A stretch of 64,000 nucleotides of DNA, from the NCBI RefSeq assembly GCF_001593955.1, contig NZ_LTAZ01000016.1, positions 1 to 64,000 of the forward strand. The letters are read 5' to 3'. The number at the start of each line of letters is the position of its first letter. Position 1 is the first letter of the stretch. Below are positions 46,908 to 55,306 of the stretch, piece after piece. The DNA comes from Halalkalicoccus paucihalophilus. Lineage in GTDB: Archaea; Halobacteriota; Halobacteria; Halobacteriales; Halalkalicoccaceae. Made by a program: the position numbers and the translations under genes. A model generated the notes under the pieces. That model did no database searches. It was given only the letters and a program-made list of their open reading frames with translations, and was not told where the DNA came from.

Positions 46908-48020
46908 ATGAATCCGTTCATAGCCCCACTGAAGATACAACGCAGAATGCTCACCCAAGGAACGGACGCCGCCGAGAAGATGCGCCTTCTTCCGGATCGG
47001 CTCGAAGATCTCGCCTCCGTCGAGGTCGGGCAGACTCCGAGTGAGGTCATCTACTCCGAAAACAAACTCAATCTCCTCCACTACAAGTCACTCGCAGACG
47101 ACCCGCACAACACGCCTCTCCTCGTGGTCTATGCGTTGATCAATCGACCTTACATTCTCGATCTCCAACCCAACAAGAGCGTAGTTCGGCGATTTTTGGA
47201 AGACGGATTCGATATCTATCTCATCGACTGGGGTGAGCCGTCCCAACTCGACGCATCGCTGACTCTGGGCGACTACGTGAATCGGTACATTGATAACTGC
47301 GTCGACGTCGTCCGTGAGCGAACTGGCACTGACGCCATCAATATCCTCGGCTACTGCATGGGCGGGACATTGAGCACGATATACACGGCGCTCCATCCGG
47401 AGAAGGTCCGTAATCTCGGGCTCATGGCAACTGGGCTCTGTTTCGACGACACGGGCGGCATCCTCGAACAATGGGGAAGTGAGGAGTACTTCGATCCAGG
47501 AACGATCACCGAGACGTACGGAAATGTCCCGGCGGAGTTTCTCGCGACGGGGTTCGCCCAGATGAATCGCGTCGATACGTATCTCGGCAAGTACACGATC
47601 CTGTTCGACAATCTCGATGACAAGACCGCCGTCGAGAACTTCGGCAGGATGGAACGCTGGGTGCGCGATGGGGTTGACGTCGCGGGAGAAGCCTACCGCC
47701 AGTTCATCGAGGACATTTACCAGAAGAACGCACTCTACCAGAACGAACTGGTACTGGACGGCACCCCTGTCGACATCGAGAATCTCACGATGCCGGTATT
47801 ACAGATCATTGGCTCGTTCGACCATCTCATCCCGCCTGACGCGAGCAAGCCCTTCACCGAGGTTATTCCGAGTGCAGACACCGACATCTATGAGTTCCCG
47901 ACCGGTCACGTCGGGATGGCCGTCTCAGGGAAGGCTCACACGGAGTTGTGGCCCCGCGTTGCGACGTGGTTCCGTGAGCGGTCGATAACACAGACTGGTG
48001 AGTCATCCACGGTCGACTAG
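46908..48020 (+). CDS. phaC: class III polyhydroxyalkanoate synthase PhaC, interrupted at its C-terminus
   Basis: About 370 residues from [11 protein letters not shown] (an upstream start at 46878 would overlap the YHS-MaoC stop). The lipase-like box ILGYCMGG holds the nucleophile Cys150; the acid is in [10 protein letters not shown] and the His in [10 protein letters not shown]. PhaC polymerises (R)-3-hydroxyacyl-CoA on granules. Haloarchaeal PhaC proteins are longer and carry a C-terminal extension. Here that extension is in frame beyond the TAG at 48018-48020 (next entry). A phaE partner is not present in the window. Confidence 0.92.
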   Translation: MNPFIAPLKIQRRMLTQGTDAAEKMRLLPDRLEDLASVEVGQTPSEVIYSENKLNLLHYKSLADDPHNTPLLVVYALINRPYILDLQPNKSVVRRFLEDGFDIYLIDWGEPSQLDASLTLGDYVNRYIDNCVDVVRERTGTDAINILGYCMGGTLSTIYTALHPEKVRNLGLMATGLCFDDTGGILEQWGSEEYFDPGTITETYGNVPAEFLATGFAQMNRVDTYLGKYTILFDNLDDKTAVENFGRMERWVRDGVDVAGEAYRQFIEDIYQKNALYQNELVLDGTPVDIENLTMPVLQIIGSFDHLIPPDASKPFTEVIPSADTDIYEFPTGHVGMAVSGKAHTELWPRVATWFRERSITQTGESSTVD

Positions 48021-48257
48021 GGTGAAGCTGAAGCGAAGACTGACCAGGATCAGTCGCTGCAGACGCTCGACGGAATCGGTCCGACGTACGAGGAGTGTCT
48101 CCACGATGTCGGAATCACGACGGTGACGCACCTTGCAGCCGCAGAACCAGTTCCGCTCGCTGAGCGACTCGGTCTCAGTGAATCACGAGTGTCGTCCTGG
48201 ATCGAGCAAGCGAGGCAGTTCACGGGCTCGTCCGACGATAGTGCTGGAAGCAGTTGA
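48021..48257 (+). pseudogene. PhaC C-terminal helix-hairpin-helix extension behind a TAG codon
   Basis: In the same frame as phaC and directly after its TAG, 78 codons encode SLQTLDGIGPTYEECLHDVG, ITTVTHLAAAEPVPLAERLG and LSESRVSSWIEQARQF, ending TGA at 48255-48257. The DGIGPTYxxxLxxxGI motif is a helix-hairpin-helix element. The codon quality is as good as in phaC itself, so the TAG looks like a recent nonsense mutation, or a readthrough point, rather than the native end. Confidence 0.7.
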
Positions 48258-49539
48258 CCGTCGGTTCGTGGCAGGCGACTCTCTCGAAGAAGAACACGCG
48301 CGCGTTACCACTAAACTCGAGAACGCCGAAACAGAACTTGCCGAGGCACGCGACACATTGGAAACGGCCCAACAATCCAAGGCCGATGCCGGAAGTACGG
48401 GGTCCGAACAGCTCGATTCGCTCCGTGAGACGCAATCCCAGCTCGAAGACGTCACCTACGATCTCGAAACCGAACGAGAGAGTGTCGCCTCGCTCGAAAC
48501 CGAACGGTCTGAGCTCGAAGACCAACTCGAAGATCTTTCGACTGTTGACGAGGACGAATTGGACGACCTCGCGAGTCAAATCGAGCAGATCCGTGGTCGA
48601 AAACGAGAACTCGACGAGATCATCTTCCAACTCCAGACAGTCATCCAGTTCAACGAGCAAATCACTGAAGAGGGTATGACTGATCTCCTTGACGGAGAGG
48701 AACCGTCCAAGACGGAAGCAGGCGAGGGTGCGATCACCGATCAATTGCTCGCGGATCAATCAGACGACGTCACGTGTTGGACGTGTGGCTCGCAGGTCGA
48801 TACTGAACAGATCGAATCGACGGTCTCGCGCCTGCAGGACCTCCGACAAGAGAAAGTCGAACGGCGAAACGAACTCAACAGAGAACTCGAAGAGCTCAAA
48901 ACCCAACGAAAGGAGTACACTACCACGAGAGACGAACGTGTCGAGATCGAACGGGCACTTGACACGACCGAGACAGAGCTTGCTGACCGGACTGACCGAA
49001 TCAGCGAACTCGAGACACAGCGAGACGAACTTGTAGAGCAGGTTGAAGATCTCGAATCGGCCGTCGAAACTAACGAGGATGACGAAGAGCTTCGGACGCG
49101 CATCGAACGGATCGAGCGTGAAGCGATCGAGGCGTTCAATACGCATATGGAAACCGTCGTCGACCTGCTGGACTATGGAAATCTCGCGCGGATTTGGCTC
49201 GAGTATCGGAACCCCGACACAAGAGGAGACGCGACCTTCGAGCTGCACGTAACGCGCCAAACGGATGATGGCACAACCTACGAGGATACGATCGATCACC
49301 TCAGCGAGAGCGAACGGGAGGTCACCGGCTTAGTGCTGGCATTGGCGGGCTATCTCGTCCACGACGTACACGAGGAGATGCCGTTTATCCTGCTTGATTC
49401 GTTGGAAGCGATCGATTCCGAGCGTATCGCACAGTTAGTCGAGTATCTCGAGGAATATGCCTCCTACATCGTCGTTGCCCTGCTCCCAGAAGACGCCGAT
49501 GCACTCGATACCGGCTATCAACGTATCTCAGAGATATAA
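48258..49539 (+). pseudogene. 5'-truncated archaea-specific SMC-related gene
   Basis: From the phaC end onward the frame encodes long coiled coils (LENAETELAEARDTLETAQQ and many similar heptads), a zinc-hook-like DVTCWTCGSQVDTEQI at the middle, more coiled coil, and the C-terminal ATPase half (HLSESEREVTGLVLALAGYL, with Walker B MPFILLDSLEAID). The N-terminal ATPase half with Walker A is missing, cut at the phaC junction near 48255. Its intact family members are Rad50/SMC-like proteins found beside plasmid replication genes. A second C-terminal fragment is at 11650. Confidence 0.82.
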
Positions 49540-49599
49540 CAGCAAGCAGTGGCTAACGAACAGATCGATCTCAAAGTACAAGACCGACCTATAGAGCGC

Positions 49600-49629
49600 T
49601 CAGCGACGCTCCCAGTCGACACCGATATT
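49600..49629 (-). pseudogene. last codons of a second copy of the 101-aa gene
   Basis: Encodes NIGVDWERR and a stop (49600-49602), matching the 3' end of the gene at 11962-12267. The rest is cut off by the IS200/IS605-like end starting at 49630. The convergent position after the SMC-like gene is the same as in the first copy. Confidence 0.65.
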
Positions 49630-49680
49630 GACATCCTCCCCGCCCTAAAGGGCGAGGCTTTGCGCCTGTTTTCACGTAAC
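49630..49680. repeat. IS200/IS605-like terminal hairpin
   Basis: GACATCCTCCCCGCCCTAAA continues with GGGCGAGGCTTTGCGCCTG and TTTTCACGTAA. The stem CCCCGCCC/GGGCGAGG has loop TAAA. It is the inverse of the block at 9029-9069. No transposase accompanies it; it truncates the preceding gene remnant and borders the origin-like region. Confidence 0.65.
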
Positions 49681-49722
49681 GAGCGTTCATCGCATGGAGA
49701 TGATCGGTTGTAGAGGAGAGAG

Positions 49723-50050
49723 ACACCACTAATTCAAACGTTCCAAGATGAGACAGAGGGATAGATTTCTGCTCAAGGACACCACTGATTCAAACGTATT
49801 CCCTAGTAAGAACCTCTCAAGCAGGTATAAAACTGGTTTAGGAACTAGATGCCTGCTAGATCCACCACCACTTCGTTCGTTTCTACACACTTTCTAGTGC
49901 GGTTCCGGTTCTTGTTTCTATGTATTAAACTTTTCTCCAAACTAGAAGCACTTCTAAGTCTCCCCCCACTCTTTAGCCCATAACGTTTGAATCAGTGGTG
50001 TCTCTCACCCCCTTCGTGGAGATACCGTAACGTTTGAATCGATGGGGGGT
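49723..50050. other. origin-like region 2 (ORB repeats flanking an AT-rich stretch)
   Basis: Two direct repeats (ACACCACTAATTCAAACGTT at 49723-49742; ACACCACTGATTCAAACGTA at 49779-49798) face two inverted ones (49981-50001, and a G-rich variant at 50028-50050). Between them lie about 180 bases with AT-rich runs (TATGTATTAAACTTTTCTCC near 49920), a likely unwinding element. It lies directly before orc2, the arrangement typical of haloarchaeal origins. Confidence 0.8.
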
Positions 50051-50135
50051 CTCTCCAGAGAACGTAGGAAACGAATGAATCGTTTGTATCAATTGCACCC
50101 GAGGTATTATGTACCCGTTCTTCCATTGGGTGAGC

Positions 50136-51374
50136 ATGGTCCTCTTCGAGCGGTCTGAGGAGATCTTCCAGGACGAAAACGTCCTGCATGATGACTATCA
50201 GCCACAGTCGCTCGAAGAACGGGATGAAGAAGTCGAGCGGTTCACGGCGTACTTACAACCAGTTATCAACGGCTCGCAACCCCGGCACATATTTCTCTAT
50301 GGGAAAACAGGGGTAGGAAAAACTGCAGTTACAAAGTATCTTCTCCAACATCTTGAACAGGACGCTACTCAATATGATGACTTGCAAGTTCAGTCCGTCT
50401 ATCTAAACTGCGAGGATCTCACGAGTAGCTATCGTGTCGCTGTTTCTCTTGTTAACGATCTTCGTGCACCAGATAACCAGATCAGTCGAACTGGATATCC
50501 ATTAAATGCCGTCTATGATATGCTCTGGGAGAAACTCGACGAGATCGGCGGCACTATTCTGATTGTACTTGATGAGGTCGATTACATTGGTGATGACGAT
50601 AGCATCCTCTACCAGCTTCCCCGTGCCCGGAGTAACGGAAAGATCGAGAACGCTCGTATCGGAATCATCGGTATCAGTAACGATTTCAAATTTCGCGAGA
50701 AGCTCGATCCACATGTTGAAGACACGCTTTGTGAACGTGAGCTCCACTTTCCTCCATATGATGCGGAAGATCTCCGCAATATCCTGCAAAAGCGCGCTGA
50801 GCTGGCATTCGACGATAACGTGCTCAATGGTGATGTTATTCCTCTCTGTGCTGCATTCGCTGCGCAAGATAAGGGAAGTGCTCGTCAAGGGCTAGATCTG
50901 CTTCTTGAGGCAGGTGATCTAGCACGTCGGCGTAGTGACCAACAGGTCACAGAACCCCATGTTCGTGAAGCAAAGCAGCTGCTTGAAAAGCAGCGAATAG
51001 AAGAAAGTATGAAAGAACTCACTTCTCATGGTCACCTCACTCTCCTTGCAATGGTTTCCTCGACAGTAAGCGATCCATCCTCTGTTCCATTGCAGAAACG
51101 GACAATCTACGAGAAGTATTGTGATCTCGTTCACGCTACTGATCGAGATCCTCTCGGTGGGCGTGCTTTCCATAACCACTTAGCTGAACTCTCGATGCTT
51201 GGGATTCTCGATCGGAGAAAACGCAATGAAGGACGTGGTGGTGGTATCTACTACGAATACAAGATTGATGTATCGATGGAAGCCGCGATTTCAACACTGG
51301 AGCATCTTCATTTGAGTACTGAACTCAATTTAGAGTCGTTACGGGAAGATGCGAAAAAACAAGAATTGATGTGA
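50136..51374 (+). CDS. orc: Orc1/Cdc6 replication initiator 2
   Basis: About 412 residues from MVLFERSEEIFQ, nine codons inside a longer frame. The AAA+ core has Walker A GKTGVGKT (about 56-63), Walker B LIVLDEVD (about 142-149), sensor 1 IIGISND and sensor 2 GSARQGLDLLLEAGDLA. The C-terminal winged helix has RAFHNHLAELSMLGILD. It is intact. It binds ORB repeats next to its own gene to load the helicase in related systems. A hairpin that may end the transcript follows the stop. The region-2 ORB cluster lies directly upstream. Confidence 0.95.
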   Translation: MVLFERSEEIFQDENVLHDDYQPQSLEERDEEVERFTAYLQPVINGSQPRHIFLYGKTGVGKTAVTKYLLQHLEQDATQYDDLQVQSVYLNCEDLTSSYRVAVSLVNDLRAPDNQISRTGYPLNAVYDMLWEKLDEIGGTILIVLDEVDYIGDDDSILYQLPRARSNGKIENARIGIIGISNDFKFREKLDPHVEDTLCERELHFPPYDAEDLRNILQKRAELAFDDNVLNGDVIPLCAAFAAQDKGSARQGLDLLLEAGDLARRRSDQQVTEPHVREAKQLLEKQRIEESMKELTSHGHLTLLAMVSSTVSDPSSVPLQKRTIYEKYCDLVHATDRDPLGGRAFHNHLAELSMLGILDRRKRNEGRGGGIYYEYKIDVSMEAAISTLEHLHLSTELNLESLREDAKKQELM

Positions 51375-51376
51375 AT

Positions 51377-51399
51377 TAGTCCGCCTTGTTCGGACTAAC
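51377..51399. terminator. hairpin after orc2
   Basis: TTAGTCCG at 51377-51384 pairs perfectly with CGGACTAA at 51392-51399 across a seven-base loop, starting three bases after the orc2 stop codon. It has no T-run, so its role as terminator is inferred from position only. Confidence 0.4.
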
Positions 51400-51505
51400 G
51401 GTTTCGCTGCAGACGGGACTTCCTGTTTCCAAGCCGTGCTTTGCAGGAGCCAAATCGGTTCTCGATCATTCTATGAGCACCACACTTACTCAGTGGCCGT
51501 CTCGA

Positions 51506-51793
51506 TCATTTTCCCGAGTACTCATGTCGGACGGTATCGCCGCTGGTCTGATACTCGAGATAGACTGCACCATTTGATTCGTCCTTGAGAATCTGGGCAG
51601 TCCCGGGCAGTTCGTCCTCGGTAAATGGCTCTTTTCGACGTTGCTCGCAGGTCTCAAGCAACTTGTCGAGATACTCGCGTGTCTCACGAAGCGTCTCCTT
51701 GTCTTGCTTGGGAAGTCCTTCGGCAAGGTAGTTCGGGAGTGAAAGAGGTACAGTCGGTACCGTAACCTTGTGCAACAGTCGGTCCGTATTCAA
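51506..51793 (-). CDS. DUF6788-like protein (copy 2), start uncertain
   Basis: A 95-residue frame: SLPNYLAEGLPKQDKETLRE, then YLDKLLETCEQRRKEPFTED and ILKDESNGAVYLEYQTSGDT. It matches the first two thirds of the family but ends before the CxC...HGPYxYR cluster (VRHEYSGK, then stop), so the metal-binding part is lost. The ATG used by copies 1 and 3 is ACG here; the frame can start at an ATG or TTG within or just before the dyad element that overlaps its 5' end. It is convergent with orc2 and probably non-functional. Confidence 0.55.
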   Translation of the reverse strand: MNTDRLLHKVTVPTVPLSLPNYLAEGLPKQDKETLRETREYLDKLLETCEQRRKEPFTEDELPGTAQILKDESNGAVYLEYQTSGDTVRHEYSGK

Positions 51794-51812
51794 TTAAGGT
51801 TGTTGCACAAGG
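51766..51812. repeat. 47-bp dyad element, copy B
   Basis: CCTTGTGCAAC at 51766-51776 and GTTGCACAAGG at 51802-51812 with a 25-base spacer. It sits at the 5' end of DUF6788 copy 2. Read on the minus strand the spacer carries CCTTAATTGAA, a TATA-like stretch, in the same relative place as in copy A. Confidence 0.9.
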
Positions 51813-51846
51813 CAGGAGTGAGACTAGGTAGGGAGACAGAAGGAAA

Positions 51847-52416
51847 TTAGTCTAGAAGAGCCAGTAATTGGGCAACGTAGGGGCTGTTCTCCCAACTCCG
51901 ATGCGCACCAATCGTCGTGATGAGTGTTCGCGCTCCCTTATGGGTCATATGACCGTTATGGGCATAATCACAGATCAACCGTGGTGTCGGAACGATTCGC
52001 GGTCCTCGGAGCGCAGCATGGACCAGAGCGAAGTTCGTCCCGCCGAATTCGTCAGTCAGAAAGCTGTCGACATCAAGTGCGTTCGCAAGGACGATCCCAT
52101 CGGTTTCGCCGTCGTCAAGACCAAATGTCGGTCGCGCTTCGATTGTGTCCGATCGGTCATACGGATCAATGACCGTGTAGTAGTCGCGAGCAGCAAGGAC
52201 ATTGGTCGCTGCAGCACCATGGATGTCCTGATACTGCGCCATGTCGCGTAGCTCTGTAACGACTTCAGACGGTAGAAAGACATCACATGAGGTGAGGAGA
52301 TACTGGAGAGGATCGGGTGCAGTGTTAGTCTCAGAGTCAGCGTCTGCACGCGGCACTGCAAGACTGATGAGTGCGCTCGTATCGACGACGGCCGTCCGCA
52401 TCGGTGGCCTGCTCAT
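51847..52416 (-). CDS. PIN-domain ribonuclease (VapC-like toxin)
   Basis: A 189-residue PIN-domain protein. Conserved acids are visible in VVDTSALISL (first Asp), PSEVVTELRD (Glu), DDGETDGIVLA (Asp/Glu) and FLTDEFGG (Asp). PIN toxins cleave RNA, commonly tRNA or mRNA. The start overlaps the stop of the preceding gene (ATGA at 52413-52416), the usual order for antitoxin then toxin. Located between DUF6788 copy 2 and orc3, it likely stabilises the replicon module. Confidence 0.85.
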   Translation of the reverse strand: MSRPPMRTAVVDTSALISLAVPRADADSETNTAPDPLQYLLTSCDVFLPSEVVTELRDMAQYQDIHGAAATNVLAARDYYTVIDPYDRSDTIEARPTFGLDDGETDGIVLANALDVDSFLTDEFGGTNFALVHAALRGPRIVPTPRLICDYAHNGHMTHKGARTLITTIGAHRSWENSPYVAQLLALLD

Positions 52417-52832
52417 CGCTCATCGGCGTCATCGGTAGCGACCGTTGTCGCATCCCCACTATAGATATCGACGTCATCCGGAGCAGTAAGATCCAACGGC
52501 TCACCCTCGAGATCCGCTTTGAGGAGGCGGAGCCGCTGAGCAGTCTCGGCACCGACCAATTGTTTGACGGTCTCGAACTCAATCTGATTGTCGTAGTACT
52601 GGGCCGCAACCAGTTCCTGGAAGGTCTTGCTGTCCGCGGTATCCTCGATATACTCTCGGATGGCTTCGACGAGGAGGTCCGTCCGATCCTTATCGAAGAG
52701 ATCAGCGATCGCATCGAGACGTTCGACGAGATACTCCGGGGACTGGAAGTGGACCCGTCGAGGTTCATCGCTTGCACTCATCTTATGTGCAAGTTCTGCA
52801 CACAGAGTCATAATAGTTTCGTCGATTTGCAC
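52413..52832 (-). CDS. probable VapB-like antitoxin (ribbon-helix-helix)
   Basis: A 139-residue protein. Residues 24-64 (EPRRVHFQSPEYLVERLDAI, then FDKDRTDLLVEAIREYIED) form a ribbon-helix-helix DNA-binding motif. A helical and acidic C-terminus would neutralise the PIN protein encoded just downstream. An internal start at MSASDEP (residue 18) is also possible. The pair is transcribed divergently from orc3, so the RHH protein may regulate the shared 150-base region. Confidence 0.82.
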   Translation of the reverse strand: MQIDETIMTLCAELAHKMSASDEPRRVHFQSPEYLVERLDAIADLFDKDRTDLLVEAIREYIEDTADSKTFQELVAAQYYDNQIEFETVKQLVGAETAQRLRLLKADLEGEPLDLTAPDDVDIYSGDATTVATDDADER

Positions 52833-52990
52833 ATAGCTTGCACATTAGAACGGTATCGAAGTCGGCACGAACGACTACAAAGCTGAAGTTCTAACAGCGG
52901 AAGTAGCGGAGTCGAAGTATATAAACAAATCCGGACATCGGAATCAGCGGAACCAAAGGTTAACATAGAATGGATGCTATGCTATGCGCA

Positions 52991-54184
52991 ATGAGTACAT
53001 TTAGCTTCAAACCAACTGGAAGCATCTTCGAAGAACGAGAAGCCCTACTCGAAGAATGGACGCCCGACGAACTGGTCGGTCGCGATGAAGAACTTACACA
53101 ATACCACGCCGCACTCCAGCCTGTCATTGAGGGCGAAACCCCGTCCAACATCTTCATCTACGGAAAAAGCGGTGTCGGCAAAACCGCAGCCACCCGCTTT
53201 CTTCTGGATCGTCTCGAACGCGATGCCACCAATATCGATGGGCTAGATCTCAACACTATCGAAATCAACTGCGACGGTCTCAACACCAGCTACCAAACCG
53301 CAGTCGCGATCATCAATGAACTCCGCGATCCCGCAAACCAGATCTCTAACACCGGCTACCCGCAAGCATCCGTTTACGAATTCCTGTTCGATGAACTCAA
53401 TCAGCTCGGTGGCACCGTCCTCATCGTCCTCGACGAGGTGGATCACATCAAAAATGACAGTCTTCTCTACAAACTACCACGCGCCCGGTCAAATAACGAC
53501 ATAGTGGACACAAAACTCGGCGTCATTGGGATCTCGAACGATCTGAACTTCCGAAAACAGCTGAGTTCAAAAGTCCGGTCTAGCCTCTGTGAGAAAGAGG
53601 TCTCGTTTAGCGCCTACGACGCCACCGAACTCTGTGAAGTCCTGCGGCAACGCGAAGCCGTCGCATTTCAAGAAAACGTACTGAAGGATGGCGTAATCGA
53701 TCTGTGTGCCGCATTTGGCGCAAAAGACTCGGGAGACGCCCGCCAAGCATTGGATCTATTGCTTGAAAGCGGTGACATTGCTCGAGAAACCAACGCTGAG
53801 CACGTAACGGAACTCCACGTCCGTCAAGCCAGAGAACGCCTTCAAACTGACCAAATAATCAAAGGTATTGACAACTACTCCCAGCATGGACAACTGGTAC
53901 TCTGGGCGCTAACCATTCTCGAAGAACAGGGTGATTCACCGGCACGAACACGAGAGATCAGGGCACCGTACGAGACTCTATGTGAACGCGAAGGAAGTGA
54001 TCCAATCTCTGACCGGGCGATCCGTGAATATCTTGCCGAACTCGAAACACTCGGCATCACCTCCTCAACACAGATCAATCGCGGGAAGAGTGGTGGAAAG
54101 TACAAGAAACACAAACTGGATCAACCCGTCTCCAGCGTGAAATCCGGTCTGAAAGAACTTCTAGGACCTGAAGCAGAAGCCTAA
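52991..54184 (+). CDS. orc: Orc1/Cdc6 replication initiator 3
   Basis: About 397 residues from MSTFSFKPTGSIFEER. Walker A is GKSGVGKT, Walker B is LIVLDEVD, sensor 1 is VIGISND, sensor 2 region is GDARQALDLLLESGDIA and the C-terminal winged helix is RAIREYLAELETLGIT. Intact. ORB-like repeats lie on both sides, weakly at 52892-52911 and clearly at 54183-54440. It shares about the same domain lengths as orc2 but a different recognition sequence is implied by its repeats. Divergent from the vapBC-like pair. Confidence 0.95.
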   Translation: MSTFSFKPTGSIFEEREALLEEWTPDELVGRDEELTQYHAALQPVIEGETPSNIFIYGKSGVGKTAATRFLLDRLERDATNIDGLDLNTIEINCDGLNTSYQTAVAIINELRDPANQISNTGYPQASVYEFLFDELNQLGGTVLIVLDEVDHIKNDSLLYKLPRARSNNDIVDTKLGVIGISNDLNFRKQLSSKVRSSLCEKEVSFSAYDATELCEVLRQREAVAFQENVLKDGVIDLCAAFGAKDSGDARQALDLLLESGDIARETNAEHVTELHVRQARERLQTDQIIKGIDNYSQHGQLVLWALTILEEQGDSPARTREIRAPYETLCEREGSDPISDRAIREYLAELETLGITSSTQINRGKSGGKYKKHKLDQPVSSVKSGLKELLGPEAEA

Positions 54185-54440
54185 CACCACTGCTTCCGCT
54201 GTTAGCGAAGACAGTAGTCAACAGACCCTCCCCCCACTGCTTCCGCTGTTAGGACTATTGCTGCAACGACCATACCGGACAGTTCCGCTAAAACTATCTA
54301 GAAATATAACATAGTATTAAGTGTATAGGCTAGAAAACAGATCCGTAGGACGTTCTTCACCGAACGGCAAATGACCTCCTCCCATGGAGGTGATGCAGTC
54401 GTTCTTCCGTTAACAGCGGAACTCATGGGGTGGGGGAGGG
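54183..54440. other. origin-like region 3 (ORB repeats)
   Basis: Two direct repeats, CACCACTGCTTCCGCTGTTA at 54185-54204 and CCCCACTGCTTCCGCTGTTA at 54232-54251, face an inverted one at 54409-54440 (TTAACAGCGGAACTCATGGG, then GTGGGGGAGGG). The last two carry an extended G/C string (GACCCTCCCCCC and its inverse), as in haloarchaeal ORBs. The middle is AT-rich (TATCTAGAAATATAACATAG near 54300), a likely unwinding element. A single related TAACAGCGGAA lies before orc3 at 52892. Confidence 0.8.
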
Positions 54441-54456
54441 TCAGTGCACTATTCAT

Positions 54457-55026
54457 TCACTCCTCACTCCCGTACGTGCGGTACTCGGAATATATAGCGT
54501 CATCCGATTCATTCTTGAGGACGTGAGTATTCTCGGTCAGTTCGTCTATGACTGGTTCTTAGCGGCGTTTCTCACGAACTGTAAGCACTTTATATGAATT
54601 ACAGGCGAGAATACCACGACGTTTATGGCGTGGATGAATTGCCGTCACCATCCGTTTAAACGCCCGGATCGGAAGGCTTAGGCGCCCAACAGACGTATAT
54701 CCATCCGTCGATGTGCCGGTTTCCCGTCGCGTCTCGACACCCCGAAAACTGGCAGTTGACTCGGTGTCTGTCTCATCAAAACGTAAGCCCTCGGGACCGC
54801 GGACCGACAGAAAACAAGCAAGTAACTCCGAGCCACGAGCGTGATAGGAGTAACGGAGGCGTGGCACCTCCACGGGTTTGTCGGACTCAAAACCGTAAAC
54901 ATCCCAACGAACCGCCCGTTGGTGGGCGTGGGAGGCTCGCGCCTTTAGGCGCGGGAGGATGTCACCTTGTTTGGGAAGCCCTTCGATAAGGTAGTTCAAA
55001 GGTGATGAGGGTGCTGTTGAGGACAT
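54457..55026 (-). pseudogene. DUF6788-like gene (copy 3) split by a mobile insertion
   Basis: Starts MSSTAPSSPLNYLIEGLPKQ at ATG 55024-55026, four bases from the dyad element. It is interrupted by an IS605-like insertion from about 54963 to 54595. Past the insertion it resumes KVLTVREKRR, meets a TAA, then reads EPVIDELTENTHVLKNESDD and ends YGSEE at 54457, again before the Cys cluster. The insertion replaced some 15 codons. This copy best preserves the start context and so identifies the ATG position relative to the dyad. Confidence 0.75.
54595..54963 (-). mobile_element. non-autonomous IS200/IS605-like insertion (about 370 bp)
   Basis: One end is GACATCCTCCCGCGCCTAAA with the hairpin CCCGCGCC-TAAA-GGCGCGAG (54935-54956). 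The other end lies near TAATTCATATAAAG around 54595. Its interior holds no tnpA or tnpB frame, only Arg/Ser-rich readthrough. It splits DUF6788 copy 3. The same kind of end is present at 9049, 49630 and 57564, with slightly different stems. Confidence 0.6.
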
Positions 55027-55030
55027 TCGA

Positions 55031-55075
55031 CCTTGTGCAACAGTAGGGATGTGATAGCACGCTTATTGCACAAGG
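55031..55075. repeat. 45-bp dyad element, copy G
   Basis: CCTTGTGCAAC at 55031-55041 and ATTGCACAAGG at 55065-55075 with a 23-base spacer. It lies four bases before the ATG of DUF6788 copy 3 on the minus strand and about 45 bases from the parA-side repeats on the other side. Confidence 0.9.
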
Positions 55076-55120
55076 TGAAACAGCCGTCCAGAAAGAAGAT
55101 GGCTCCATTAGGCAGCCTCC

Positions 55121-55260
55121 GTACCAGGTATCTGTTTCGGCCTCCTGTTACAGAAGTTCATTACAAATACCTGTTATAGATAGATGGTACAGATACCTGT
55201 TACAGGTTTTCGTTACAGAGAGATGGCACAGATAATTGTACCAGCAATGTCGAACAGATG
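55121..55260. repeat. iteron-like repeats upstream of parA
   Basis: A cluster built on CAGRTAYCTG/CCTGTTACAG: CAGGTATCTG (about 55125), CCTGTTACAG (55144-55153), ACAAATACCTGTTA (about 55163), ACAGATACCTGTTACAGG (55189-55206), TTACAGAGAG (about 55213) and GCACAGATAATTG (about 55226). Such degenerate direct and palindromic repeats before a ParA gene usually act as operator and centromere (parS/parC). An upstream in-frame extension of parA is encoded by these repeats and is not the real start. Confidence 0.65.
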
Positions 55261-55306
55261 TCTGACACAGATTTATGCTACAGTCTATCATCGATTTCTC
55301 ATAGGC

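Noticed and set aside
48018..48020. TAG as a pyrrolysine codon in phaC
   Set aside because: No pyl genes or insertion element seen, and PHA synthases are not known to use pyrrolysine; a nonsense mutation is simpler.
55184..55306. Upstream extension of parA (41 codons)
   Set aside because: Encoded by the iteron-like repeats and not ParA-like; the ATG at 55307 directly precedes the Walker A strand.
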